A stretch of DNA of 64,000 nt, taken from contig NZ_PYAL01000002.1 of NCBI RefSeq assembly GCF_004121055.1, positions 744,001 to 808,000 of the forward strand. Reading direction: 5' to 3'. The notes beneath the pieces were generated by a model. The model worked only from the letters and a program-made list of their open reading frames with translations, was not told where the DNA came from and searched no databases. Made by a program: the position numbers and the translations under genes. The DNA comes from Achromobacter aloeverae (lineage in GTDB: Bacteria > Pseudomonadota > Gammaproteobacteria > Burkholderiales > Burkholderiaceae_B). Positions within the stretch are counted from its first letter, which is position 1. Each line of letters starts with the position of its first letter. Shown piece by piece: positions 54,304-62,366 of the stretch.

Positions 54304-55466
54304 CGCACGGCCTCCGTGCCGGCCTGCGCCTTGCCCAGGACTTCCGCGTTGTGTTCGCCCAGCGCCGGCGGGGCGCTGCGTATCGGCAGGGTCTGGCCGC
54401 CTATGCGCACCGGCGCGCCGAAAGTGCGCGTCTTCACGCCATTGGGCAATTCGAGCGGCTGCACCCATCCCATATGTTCAACCTGGGGGTCGGCCAGCAC
54501 TTCGGAATAGCTGTTGATGGGCGCGCAAGGCACGCCCGTTTCGCGGAAGCGCGCCAGCCACGTCGCACCGTCCTCCTGGACGAAAATGGCTTCCAGCAGG
54601 TCGCGCAGTTCCACCTGGTTGCGGGCGCGCCGGCCCGTGTCCAGGAAGCGTTCGTCCTGGAACAGCTCGGGCCTGCCAACGACGGCGCACACGCTTTTCC
54701 AGAGCGCGTTGTTGCCGGCCGCCATGCCGAAGTAGCCGTCGCGGCAGCGGAAGGCCTGGTAGGGCGCATTGCGGGGATGGGCGGATCCCAGTTTTTGCGG
54801 ATCCTTGCCGCTGCCGAAGTATTCCGAGGTCTGCAGGGCCGCGATGCCCATGGTCACGCCCAGCATGGGAACATCCAGGTGGGTGCCGCGTCCCGTGGCT
54901 TGCGCCACGCGCAGCGCCGCGGTGATGGAAAAGGCGCCATAGAGGCCGGCGGTGAAGTCGGCCACGGGCACGCCGCACTTGACCGGCGCGCCGCCGGCCT
55001 CGCCGGTCACGCTCATGATGCCGCTCATGGCCTGGATGGTCAGGTCGAAGCCGCCCTCCTGGGCGCGCGGTCCGGTCTGTCCATACGCGGAGATCGAGCA
55101 ATAGACCAGGCGCGGGTTCAGCTCGGCCAGGTCTTCATAGCCGAGTCCCAGGCGCGCCATGACGCCTGGACGATTGTTCTCCAGCAGGACATCGGCGCCC
55201 GCCGCCAGCTCCCGCGCGCGCGCGACGTCGGCGGGATCCTTCAGGTTCAGCGTGACGGAACGCTTGTTGCGGTTGAGGGAGGCGAAGTTCTCGCTATAGC
55301 CTTCGCTCAAGGGGGGCCACGCGCGCAGCGTATCGCCGCCTTCGGGATGTTCTATCTTGATGACATCCGCGCCCATGTCGGCCAGCAGCATGCCGCAGAA
55401 CGGGCCGGCGGCGACGTTGCAGATTTCGATGACCTTGATTCCAGATAAGGCCGCAGTATGTTTCAT
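54300..55466 (-). CDS. CaiB/BaiF (family III) CoA-transferase
   Basis: A 388-residue enzyme that moves CoA from one acyl-CoA to a free acid. KVIEICNVAAGPFCGMLLADMGADVIKIE is the conserved N-terminus; the catalytic Asp is Asp141 in GGFDLTIQAMSGIM, and ISAYGQTGPRA precedes it. The gene overlaps the crotonase-family gene start by 4 bases. It supplies a second CoA-activation route besides the AMP-forming ligase encoded upstream, perhaps recycling the CoA from the pathway end product. Confidence 0.92.
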   Translation of the reverse strand: MKHTAALSGIKVIEICNVAAGPFCGMLLADMGADVIKIEHPEGGDTLRAWPPLSEGYSENFASLNRNKRSVTLNLKDPADVARARELAAGADVLLENNRPGVMARLGLGYEDLAELNPRLVYCSISAYGQTGPRAQEGGFDLTIQAMSGIMSVTGEAGGAPVKCGVPVADFTAGLYGAFSITAALRVAQATGRGTHLDVPMLGVTMGIAALQTSEYFGSGKDPQKLGSAHPRNAPYQAFRCRDGYFGMAAGNNALWKSVCAVVGRPELFQDERFLDTGRRARNQVELRDLLEAIFVQEDGATWLARFRETGVPCAPINSYSEVLADPQVEHMGWVQPLELPNGVKTRTFGAPVRIGGQTLPIRSAPPALGEHNAEVLGKAQAGTEAVR

Positions 55467-55497
55467 GGCGTTGGTATCCAGCGATATGTATGGAACT

Positions 55498-55518
55498 AAA
55501 TCCGAAGCAAATCCGAAG
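55498..55518. repeat. Tandem AAATCCGAAG, 11-bp period, between ligase and CaiB genes
   Basis: Two exact copies (55498-55507 and 55509-55518), followed by a partial third (GAATCC). The 11-base period puts copies on the same helical face. They fill part of the only sizeable gap (117 bases) inside the CoA operon, 32 bases upstream of the CaiB start, so may mark an internal promoter. Confidence 0.6.
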
Positions 55519-55583
55519 TGAATCCTTGATCTCAGGACCTGGTTCCCGAAGTTTAGGCAGGGCGATTTCAGACAGGGTAAATC

Positions 55584-57110
55584 TCAGGCGGGCTGGCTTG
55601 CGGGGAGGATAGCACCCGCTCCGTGCGCTTGATCCTGGTCGCTGACCCACCGGGCCACGGCCTTGCGGTCCACCTTGCCGACCGCGTTCTCCGGCAGCGC
55701 GGCGCTGATGTAGATGGCATCGGGGGCGTAGATGCGTCCCAACTGCTCGCGCACCCGGGCGCGCAGGAGTTCGTGGTCGGGAATGGCGACGCCGGGCCGC
55801 GGGACGATGACGGCCACGGGGACTTCGCCCAGGTCGCGGTCGGCGCGCCCCACCACGCAGCAGGCCGCGACGGCCGGCTCGCGGCTGAGCACGTCCTCGA
55901 TCTGCTTGGGCGACAGGTTTTCGCCGCCGCGGATGATGACGTCCTTGATGCGGCCCGTAATGCTGAGATAACCGTCGGCGTCGAAGCGTCCCAGGTCGCC
56001 GGTGCGCAGCCAGCCGTCGCGCACGGGGCTGTCGCCGTCGTGGCCCAGGTAGCCCAGCATCAGTACGTCGCCGCCGATGCAGACTTCGCCTTCGGCGCCG
56101 TCGGGCACGGCCCGTCCCTGCTCGTCGAGCAGCGCCACCCGCTGGCCGGGCAGCACCGTTCCCACGGTGCCTATGCGCCGCGCCGCCGGCGGATTGATGG
56201 TCGACGTGCAGGTGGCCTCCGACAAACCATAGGACACCACCAGCGGGCACCCCATGAAGGCCTCGATTTCCCGATGCAGGGCCGGCGTGATGGGCGCCGA
56301 ACCGCAGCGCGCCATGCGCAGCCCGGCCAGTCGCGCGGGATCGAAGGTGTGCTGCAGCATGCGGGAATACATGGTGGGCACGCCGGTCATCAATGTCGGG
56401 CGGAAGCGCTCCAGCAGGTCCGGCATGTCCTCGGCGCGAAAGCGGCCGGCCAGCGCGACGGTGGCGCCGCAGGCCAGGGGCGCGAAAATCTGGTTGTTGA
56501 TGGCATTGGTGTGATGCAGCGGCATGACGTGCAGCAGGACGTCGTCGGGCCGCAGCCCCGTGTGCGCGACCACGCCGCGCGTGTTCAGCAATACGCCGCG
56601 GTGCGCCTGCAGCACGCCCTTGGGCTTGCCGGTGCTGCCTGACGTGAAAAGCAGCAAGGCGGGGTCGCCATCGGCATGTCCCTCGTCCCAGTGCGGTTCC
56701 GCCGCGGGCAGCCGGTCCAGGTCCAGCCGGCAAGACGGCGCGATACCGCTGGCCTGGGCCAGGTCGGCATGGTCGGCGTCATGCAGCATCCAGCGCAGGC
56801 CGACCGCGGCCACGCGGCGCCGGGTTTCATCGGCCGCCAGGCGCGGCTCCAGCGGGCAGGGGCAGGCCCCGGCCACCAGGCTGGCCAGCAAGGCCAGCAC
56901 CTGGCCGGGGCCGCGCGCCATGGCCAGGGCCACATAGTCGCCGCGCGACACGCCGGCCTGGCGCAAGGCGCCGGCCAGCCGCCGTACCGCGGCGTCCAGT
57001 TCGCCGTAGGTCCAGCCCTGCTGCTCGGTGACCAGCGCCATGTGGTCGCGGTGCGCGGGATCCTGCCAGACGGTGCGCCACAGCGCCGGCAGATTGCGGG
57101 GTTCGGCCAT
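55584..57110 (-). CDS. AMP-forming acyl-CoA synthetase
   Basis: Adenylating ligase of 508 residues. P-loop LLFTSGSTGKPKGVLQAH, the YGLSEATCTS acyl-pocket motif, LRTGDLGRFDADGYLSITGRIKDVIIRGGENLSP, and the C-terminal catalytic Lys in ENAVGKVDRK are present. ATG 57110 begins MAEPRNLPALWRTVW; the frame continues open upstream without matching the family. It lies 41 bases after the beta-subunit gene. It would activate the imported acid of this pathway. Confidence 0.92.
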   Translation of the reverse strand: MAEPRNLPALWRTVWQDPAHRDHMALVTEQQGWTYGELDAAVRRLAGALRQAGVSRGDYVALAMARGPGQVLALLASLVAGACPCPLEPRLAADETRRRVAAVGLRWMLHDADHADLAQASGIAPSCRLDLDRLPAAEPHWDEGHADGDPALLLFTSGSTGKPKGVLQAHRGVLLNTRGVVAHTGLRPDDVLLHVMPLHHTNAINNQIFAPLACGATVALAGRFRAEDMPDLLERFRPTLMTGVPTMYSRMLQHTFDPARLAGLRMARCGSAPITPALHREIEAFMGCPLVVSYGLSEATCTSTINPPAARRIGTVGTVLPGQRVALLDEQGRAVPDGAEGEVCIGGDVLMLGYLGHDGDSPVRDGWLRTGDLGRFDADGYLSITGRIKDVIIRGGENLSPKQIEDVLSREPAVAACCVVGRADRDLGEVPVAVIVPRPGVAIPDHELLRARVREQLGRIYAPDAIYISAALPENAVGKVDRKAVARWVSDQDQAHGAGAILPASQPA

Positions 57111-57151
57111 GCGGGACTCTCCTGATTCGTCGGTAGCCGGCGTGGCCGGGG

Positions 57152-57883
57152 TCAGCGCAGCTTGACGGCGGCGTCGCGTTCGAAGGCGCCATCGGGATCG
57201 ATAGCCTTGAGCGCCGCCAATTCGCCCGGGGTGGGCAGGGGCGTGGGCTGCGCGCCGGTGGCGTCGAATTCGAAAGCCGTGCGCTCGCGCACTTCTTCCA
57301 GGCTGGCGTCGGGATGCCAGGATTGCAGCGCCAGCCGTCCATCGCGCTTGATGAAGATGGCGATGGGCGTGGCGATGCCATGGAAGCCGCCCCAGGATGT
57401 GCGGAAATCCAGCTTCTGCACGAAGGTGCGGCGCGAGTGTTCGGTGCGCCACGTGCAGGCGCGCCGCGCGGTGGGCAGCATGACGGCGCCGCCGCCTCCG
57501 CCGGGCAGGCGCACCTTGGGCTGGTGCCAGTCGCCGATGCAGGAATTGTTGGCCGACCCTTCGCCGTCGATCTGCGCCGCGCCCAGGAAGGTCAGGTCCA
57601 TGCGGCCGCGCGTGCAGAGGTCGTAGAAATCCTCGTTGGCGAAAATGGAGGCCGTGTGCGCCGCCAGTTGCGGGTCCGAGCTGGAGAGCGGGATATGGTC
57701 GGGCCGCGGGTCGACGCCGCCCGCCACGTTGATATAGATGTAGTCGAAATCGTAGGCCCGCTTGGCCACCAGGCAGGCCAGCATCGGCAGCGTCGAGTTC
57801 ACGCCGCTGAAGGTGATCTCGTTGGGGCGAATGAAGCGGGACAGGCCCAGCACGATATGGGAGAAGGGCGAGAACTCAGACAC
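57152..57883 (-). CDS. Class I CoA-transferase-like beta subunit lacking the catalytic Glu (IpdB-like)
   Basis: A 243-residue protein of the glutaconate CoA-transferase beta fold: LTFLGAAQIDGEGSANNSCIGDWHQPKVRLPGGGGG and WHPDASLEEVRERTAFEFD match GctB closely. In GctB the CoA-carrying Glu is in a VESG motif; the aligned stretch here is INVAGGVDPRPDHIP, giving Val53-Ala54 and no Glu. The same loss is known in IpdAB, a hydrolase that opens a steroid ring. Translation begins at GTG 57883, overlapping the alpha stop by 8 bases. The pair may be a C-C or thioester hydrolase rather than a transferase. Confidence 0.88.
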   Translation of the reverse strand: MSEFSPFSHIVLGLSRFIRPNEITFSGVNSTLPMLACLVAKRAYDFDYIYINVAGGVDPRPDHIPLSSSDPQLAAHTASIFANEDFYDLCTRGRMDLTFLGAAQIDGEGSANNSCIGDWHQPKVRLPGGGGGAVMLPTARRACTWRTEHSRRTFVQKLDFRTSWGGFHGIATPIAIFIKRDGRLALQSWHPDASLEEVRERTAFEFDATGAQPTPLPTPGELAALKAIDPDGAFERDAAVKLR

Positions 57884-58709
57884 GGGACGTCTCCCGGATT
57901 TCGGGCGCTTCGGCCATGTGGGCGTCCAGGGTGCGGGTGGTATCCATATAGCGTTCGACGGCGGGGTAGTCGATCTCGTAGAAGGGGGTGCAGGAGCCCG
58001 GCCAGGCGCTGCCCGGCAAGACGGTAAAGGCTTGCACCATGAAGTAGGGCAGCAGGGTTGCTTCGGGCTGTGCCTCGAAGACCGCCGTATCGACCAGCTT
58101 TTCCGCCACCACCAGCACGCTGCCGGCGGCGCGCGACATGATGCGGTCCCAATGCGAGGTGCCGTAGACACGGGCATTGCCCAGGCGATCGACCTCCGAC
58201 ACTTGCAGCACGGCGAAGTCCGGCTTGACCGCGGGAATGAGATAGGGGCTTTCGCCGCTGCCGTAGGGGTCTTCCACGCTGGCCCAGCCGTTGAGGGCGG
58301 GCAGGTCGCTGCCGTGCAGCCCGCCGCAGGGCATGTAGGGCACGCCGAAGGCGGCGGCGCGCAGGCCCGCGGTGAGCGTGGCGCAAGCATGTTCTTCCAG
58401 CACCATCTGGCGCTGTTCGACTGCCTTGCGATACCACGGCGCCAGGCCGAAATTGCCCTCCATGGCGACGATGCCCGCGCGCGCCTTGCGCACGGCGCCG
58501 GCGCGGCAAAGGATGTCGATGTCGTAGCCCGGCGATTGCTTGATGATCTCCAGGTCCTGTCGCTGCTGGCGGATGAGTTCGCGCACGAAGGCGAAGGGGC
58601 CGCGGTGCAGGAAGCTGCCGCCCAGCGCGACGGAAGCGCCGTCCGGCACCAACGCCGCGAGTTGCGCCAGGGGAAGCTGCTTGTCCTGGCCGTTGAATCC
58701 GGAAGTCAT
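57876..58709 (-). CDS. Class I CoA-transferase-like alpha subunit (IpdA-like)
   Basis: A 277-residue partner: DGASVALGGSFLHRGPFAFVRELIRQ is the N-terminal CoA-binding loop, followed by NFGLAPWYRKAVEQ and AFGVPYMPCGGLHGSDL. Glu105-Glu106 (MVLEEHACATL) fall near the position of the glutamate reported as essential in mycobacterial IpdA, which supports a hydrolytic role. It is the first gene of the leftward alpha-beta-ligase-CaiB-crotonase-IclR operon, divergent from a Bug receptor gene. Confidence 0.88.
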   Translation of the reverse strand: MTSGFNGQDKQLPLAQLAALVPDGASVALGGSFLHRGPFAFVRELIRQQRQDLEIIKQSPGYDIDILCRAGAVRKARAGIVAMEGNFGLAPWYRKAVEQRQMVLEEHACATLTAGLRAAAFGVPYMPCGGLHGSDLPALNGWASVEDPYGSGESPYLIPAVKPDFAVLQVSEVDRLGNARVYGTSHWDRIMSRAAGSVLVVAEKLVDTAVFEAQPEATLLPYFMVQAFTVLPGSAWPGSCTPFYEIDYPAVERYMDTTRTLDAHMAEAPEIRETSRV

Positions 58710-58944
58710 GGTTTGCGTGTCTCCTTGCCGGGGGCGTCCAGGCCGCGGCCGTGTTCGCGGCGGCTGTCCGAGCCTCGTCTATATCCCATTTATTGATATG
58801 TAAATCTCACCGCTTTAAAGGCGGGGCGGAATTTTCTTGACCAGAATATCACCGTATGGAATTCTTGTTAAGCCAAATATAGGAATGGCATCCTAAATAA
58901 TAGGATTTATAAAATCGCCCGAGGCGAAAAAACGGAGAGAGACA
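58710..58944. promoter_or_regulatory. AT-rich divergent promoter region with inverted repeat ATCCTA-N5-TAGGAT
   Basis: This 235-base gap between the CoA operon and the divergent Bug gene is distinctly AT-rich at 58790-58930. A perfect dyad lies at 58890-58906; just before it GGAATGGCATCC forms a near-palindrome overlapping the first arm. Another small hairpin (TCGCC-CGA-GGCGA, 58915-58927) precedes the Bug ribosome site. IclR proteins bind dyads of this size, so this is the expected IclR operator region. Confidence 0.5.
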
Positions 58945-59922
58945 ATGATGCGCAGGTTTGCACGAGGCGTACTCGTGGCGGCGGCTGCCGCCTGGATGTG
59001 CGCGGCCCACGCGGGCGAATGGCCGGATCGGCCCATACGGATGATCGTGCCGTATCCTCCCGGGGGCGCCACCGACGTGGCGGCCCGTCTCTATGCCCAG
59101 CACATGGGCGACTACCTGAAGCAGACGGTGGTGGTGGAGAACAAGGCCGGGGCGGGCGGCGAGCTGGGCGCCGAATATGTCGCGCATGCACCCGCCGACG
59201 GCTATACGGTGCTCATGGGCGCGCTGGGCAGCCTGGCGATCAATGCCGCGATGCTGGAGAAGCAGAACTACAGCTTCGCCAAGGACTACAAGGGCGTGTC
59301 GGTGGCCATCACCATGCCGATGGCGCTGGCGATCAGCACCAAGGTGCCCGCGCATACGCTGGCGGAATTCGTGGCCCTGGCCAGGCAGCGGCCTGGCAAA
59401 ATGACCTTCGGTTCGGCGGGCACGGGCAGTTCCCAGCATATGGCTGGGGAGTTGTTCAAGCAGGTGACCGGCACGGACATCCTGCATGTGCCTTATCGCG
59501 GCAGCGGTCCCGCGGTCACGGACCTGCTGGGCGGCCAGATCGACATGGTCATCGAGACCTTGCCGGCCTTGATTCCCCACGCCAGGAGCGGCAAGATCCG
59601 CATCCTCGCCGTCAGCGCCACCGAGCGCGCGCCCAGCCTGCCGGACGTGCCCACGTTCGCGGAGGCAGGGGTGAAGGGATATACGGTGGCGACCACTTAT
59701 GCCTTGCTGGCCCCGGCCGCGGCGCCGCCCGCCGCCATCGAGAAATTGTCGCTGGCCATGCAGCAGGCCGGCAAGCTTCCTTCCGTGAAGGAAGGCGCGC
59801 AAAAGCTGGGGGCGGTCGCGGCGCCCGGTTCGCCGGCGGCCACCGACCAGACGGTGGCGCGCGAAATCAAGACCTGGGGCGAAGTGGTGCGTCGCTCCAC
59901 CCAACACTCCATCCAGCATTAG
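58945..59922 (+). CDS. Bug-family tripartite tricarboxylate transporter receptor
   Basis: Periplasmic receptor of 325 residues with signal peptide (VLVAAAAAWMCAAHAGE). Bug landmarks: WPDRPIRMIVPYPPGGATDVAARLY, NKAGAGGELGAEYVAHAPADGYT and ILHVPYRGSGPAVTDLLGG. It is divergent from the CoA operon, so it presumably binds the acid that this pathway degrades. Two Met codons lie in tandem at 58945 and 58948; GGAGAG precedes them. Confidence 0.93.
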   Translation: MMRRFARGVLVAAAAAWMCAAHAGEWPDRPIRMIVPYPPGGATDVAARLYAQHMGDYLKQTVVVENKAGAGGELGAEYVAHAPADGYTVLMGALGSLAINAAMLEKQNYSFAKDYKGVSVAITMPMALAISTKVPAHTLAEFVALARQRPGKMTFGSAGTGSSQHMAGELFKQVTGTDILHVPYRGSGPAVTDLLGGQIDMVIETLPALIPHARSGKIRILAVSATERAPSLPDVPTFAEAGVKGYTVATTYALLAPAAAPPAAIEKLSLAMQQAGKLPSVKEGAQKLGAVAAPGSPAATDQTVAREIKTWGEVVRRSTQHSIQH

Positions 59923-60044
59923 CGGCGGCCCGCGGCGCGCGCGTCCCACATACCGGGCGCGTCGTCGCGGCCCCGCGCCGGCCCAGGCCTCCGCCAGGCC
60001 AGGGTCATTGAATGAACACATTGAATGGAACACAAGGACGCAGC

Positions 60045-61616
60045 ATGACGGAATCCCTCAAACTGGCCATCGTGGGCGGTGGCTCGGTGGCGGTGTCTTT
60101 CCTGGCGCAATTCCTGCGGGCGTGGCCTGGACCCGTCGCGGGGCTGGACGCGGGGCGGCGCCTGGAGGTGGTGCTTTTCGAGCCCCGCGCCGAGGTCGGA
60201 CCCGGCACGGCCTACCAGGACGACTCGGCCAGCAACCTGCTGAACATCCCGGTCGGCCGCATGTCGGCCCTGGCCCGCGTGCCCGGCGACTTCCTCGACT
60301 GGCTGCGGGCCCGCGATCCGGCGTGGCTGCGGGAGCAGGGCGTGGACGAGGCGACGCCTTCGTCCTTCCTGCCACGCCCCGTGTTCGGCCACTATCTGCG
60401 CGACCTGCACCGGGACTGCCTGGCCTTGGCCGCGCGCAAGGGCGTGCGGGTGGAGCGGGTCGCCGCCGCCGTGGTGGGCGTGTGGCCTGCGCGTATCGAA
60501 GGCGAAGGCGGTGGCGATGGCTTGGGCGCGATCGTCCTGGCCGCTGACGGGACACGCATCGACGCCCATCGGGTGGTGCTGTGCAACGGCAATCTTCCCT
60601 CGACGGCATTCGAGGCGCTGGGGGCCCTGCCGGGCTATTTCAACAGCCCCTATCCCGTGGCGGACCTGACCGCGCGCATCGGCGCGGATGACGCCGTCGC
60701 CATCGTGGGCACCAGCCTGAGCGCCATCGACGCCATCGCTGCCCTGGCCGCGCGTGGCCATCGCGGACCGGTTTTCAGCGTCTCGCGCAATGGGCGCCTG
60801 CCGTCGGTGCGTAGTCCGCACAACCGGACGGTGAAGCTGCCCGACCTGCCGTTGCCGGAGCCCGATGGCCGCGTCACGCTGGATGGCGTGCTGGACAGCC
60901 TGCGGCGCGCCTTGCGCGAAGAGGGCGGCATCGAGGAACCGGACGACATTCTCGGCCTGCCCGGTCCGGCGCGCACGGCGCTGGATGCGGAGATCGCGCG
61001 CTCGCAGGCCGGCCCGCGGCCGTGGCAGGCGGTGGCCGCGGCGACCAACGACCGTATCGAGCACATCTGGCACGCCCTGGACGACAGCGAGCGGCGCCGC
61101 TTCCATCGCGACTGGCGCACCTTGTGGATGGCGCGGCGGGCCACATTCCCCATGCGCAACGCGCTGACGGTGCAGGGGCTGCTGAAACGAGGGCAGTTGC
61201 GCGTGGAAGCGGGCTTCCGCGATGTCCGTTATGACGCGGCGCGGGGATTGTTCGAAATCGCCTGCGGCACGGCGGAAGGCGGCGGCACCCTCGGCGCCCC
61301 CTGGCTGGTCAACGCCACCAGCTTCTCGATGGATGTGGAAGGGACGTCCGATCCTTTGGTCAAGCGGCTTCTGGCCGATGGCCATGCGCGGGCTCATCCT
61401 TTGGGAGGCTTCGATCAGGATTTCGAAACGGGTTGCCTGCGTGATGCCGACGGCCGCATCGTGTCCCAGGTTTCCGTCCTGGGCAGCCTGGCCGCGGGCA
61501 CCTATTTCTGGACGACGTCGATGGAGGTCAATGCGCGGCTGGCGCTGGGACAGGCCGAGCGCCTGGCGCGGGAAATGCGCGTCGCCATGGAGCGCCCCAT
61601 GACCCGTACGGCCTAG
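60045..61616 (+). CDS. FAD/NAD(P)-binding protein of the COG4529 type
   Basis: A 523-residue flavoprotein. FAD loop KLAIVGGGSVAVSFLAQFL at the N-terminus, GTAYQDDSASNLLNIPVGRMS next, and a second nucleotide site VAIVGTSLSAIDAIAAL at about residue 220. The enzymatic role of this family (related to hydroxyacylglutathione/hydroxylase-like proteins) is not established. ATG 60045 is chosen, since AAGGA lies just before it; ATG 60012 adds 11 residues. It follows the Bug gene in the same direction, by 122 bases, and may be part of the pathway. Confidence 0.82.
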   Translation: MTESLKLAIVGGGSVAVSFLAQFLRAWPGPVAGLDAGRRLEVVLFEPRAEVGPGTAYQDDSASNLLNIPVGRMSALARVPGDFLDWLRARDPAWLREQGVDEATPSSFLPRPVFGHYLRDLHRDCLALAARKGVRVERVAAAVVGVWPARIEGEGGGDGLGAIVLAADGTRIDAHRVVLCNGNLPSTAFEALGALPGYFNSPYPVADLTARIGADDAVAIVGTSLSAIDAIAALAARGHRGPVFSVSRNGRLPSVRSPHNRTVKLPDLPLPEPDGRVTLDGVLDSLRRALREEGGIEEPDDILGLPGPARTALDAEIARSQAGPRPWQAVAAATNDRIEHIWHALDDSERRRFHRDWRTLWMARRATFPMRNALTVQGLLKRGQLRVEAGFRDVRYDAARGLFEIACGTAEGGGTLGAPWLVNATSFSMDVEGTSDPLVKRLLADGHARAHPLGGFDQDFETGCLRDADGRIVSQVSVLGSLAAGTYFWTTSMEVNARLALGQAERLAREMRVAMERPMTRTA

Positions 61617-61687
61617 ACCCCGCATGACGGGGACCGCTACGACATGCACCCATACGACCTAGTGAAAACGTTAATGGCAATTTAACC

Positions 61688-61696
61688 TGCTATTAC
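61688..61696 (+). promoter_or_regulatory. Extended -10 promoter candidate (TGCTATTAC) for the DJ-1/PfpI operon
   Basis: TG at 61688-61689 followed by one base and TATTAC at 61691-61696 is an extended -10 element; no good -35 is seen at the right distance. Transcription from about 61703 would give a leader of roughly 70 bases containing the whole stem described next. Confidence 0.4.
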
Positions 61697-61719
61697 CCGC
61701 TGGCCTCCCAGCGTGCCTA

Positions 61720-61774
61720 GACTCTCTCCACGGCGGCCGTACCACCGCCTTATCCATACACAAAGGAGAGAGTC
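61720..61774 (+). promoter_or_regulatory. Leader hairpin hiding the ribosome-binding site of the DJ-1/PfpI gene
   Basis: GACTCTCTCC at 61720-61729 is the exact reverse complement of GGAGAGAGTC at 61765-61774, which holds the Shine-Dalgarno and ends at the base before ATG. The 35-base loop carries an inner stem, GGCGG at 61732-61736 with CCGCC at 61745-61749. In RNA the ribosome site would be fully paired. This is how RNA thermometers and some translational switches work; a protein operator at DNA level is an alternative. Confidence 0.6.
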
Positions 61775-62353
61775 ATGGCCAAGAAGATATTGGTGCTCGC
61801 GGGCGACTATGTCGAGGACTACGAACTCATGGTCCCCGTGCAGGCCCTGGGCGCGGTCGGCCACGTCGTGCACGTCGTGACGCCGGACAAGAAATCCGGC
61901 GACCAGATCCGTACCGCCATCCACGATTTCGAGGGCGACCAGACCTATAGCGAGAAGCGCGGGCACAATTTCACGCTGAACGCGGATTTCGCCGGCGTCG
62001 ACAGCGCCAACTATGACGCCGTGCTGATTCCCGGCGGACGCGCCCCCGAATACCTGCGCCTGAACGACCGGGTGCTGGACCTGGTCCGGGAATTCGCCCG
62101 CGCCGGCAAGCCCATCGCCGCCGTCTGCCACGGCGCCCAAATACTGGCGGCGGCCGGCGTCATCGAAGGCAGGAAGATCTCCGCGTATCCGGCCTGCGCG
62201 CCCGAAGTGCGGCTGGCCCGCGCCGAGTACGTCGAGCTGGCCTGGCCCGACGCCATCACCGACGGGCAGTTCGTCACGGCGCCCGCCTGGACGGCCCACA
62301 GCAACTGGATCGCGCAATTCCTCGCGCTGCTGGGCACGCGCATCGCGCATTGA
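61775..62353 (+). CDS. DJ-1/PfpI family protein
   Basis: A 192-residue protein of the DJ-1/PfpI superfamily, whose members act as glyoxalases, deglycases, proteases or stress chaperones. The reactive nucleophile is Cys118 with His119 (AAVCHGAQ), and the conserved Glu14 (DYVEDYE) is present. Strong ribosome site AAGGAGAG, but hidden in a stem (see leader). The glyoxalase I-like gene follows 13 bases after the stop, so the pair may defend against methylglyoxal and glycation damage. Confidence 0.9.
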   Translation: MAKKILVLAGDYVEDYELMVPVQALGAVGHVVHVVTPDKKSGDQIRTAIHDFEGDQTYSEKRGHNFTLNADFAGVDSANYDAVLIPGGRAPEYLRLNDRVLDLVREFARAGKPIAAVCHGAQILAAAGVIEGRKISAYPACAPEVRLARAEYVELAWPDAITDGQFVTAPAWTAHSNWIAQFLALLGTRIAH

Positions 62354-62366
62354 ACGGGTGGCGGGC

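Noticed and set aside
58915-58927. Small hairpin TCGCC-CGA-GGCGA followed (on the minus strand) by TTTT as a terminator
   Set aside because: No minus-strand gene ends there; it lies in the leader of the divergent Bug gene.
59919-61649. 576-codon open frame on the minus strand opposite the FAD-binding protein
   Set aside because: The plus strand encodes a clear Rossmann-fold protein with a ribosome site; the antisense frame has none.
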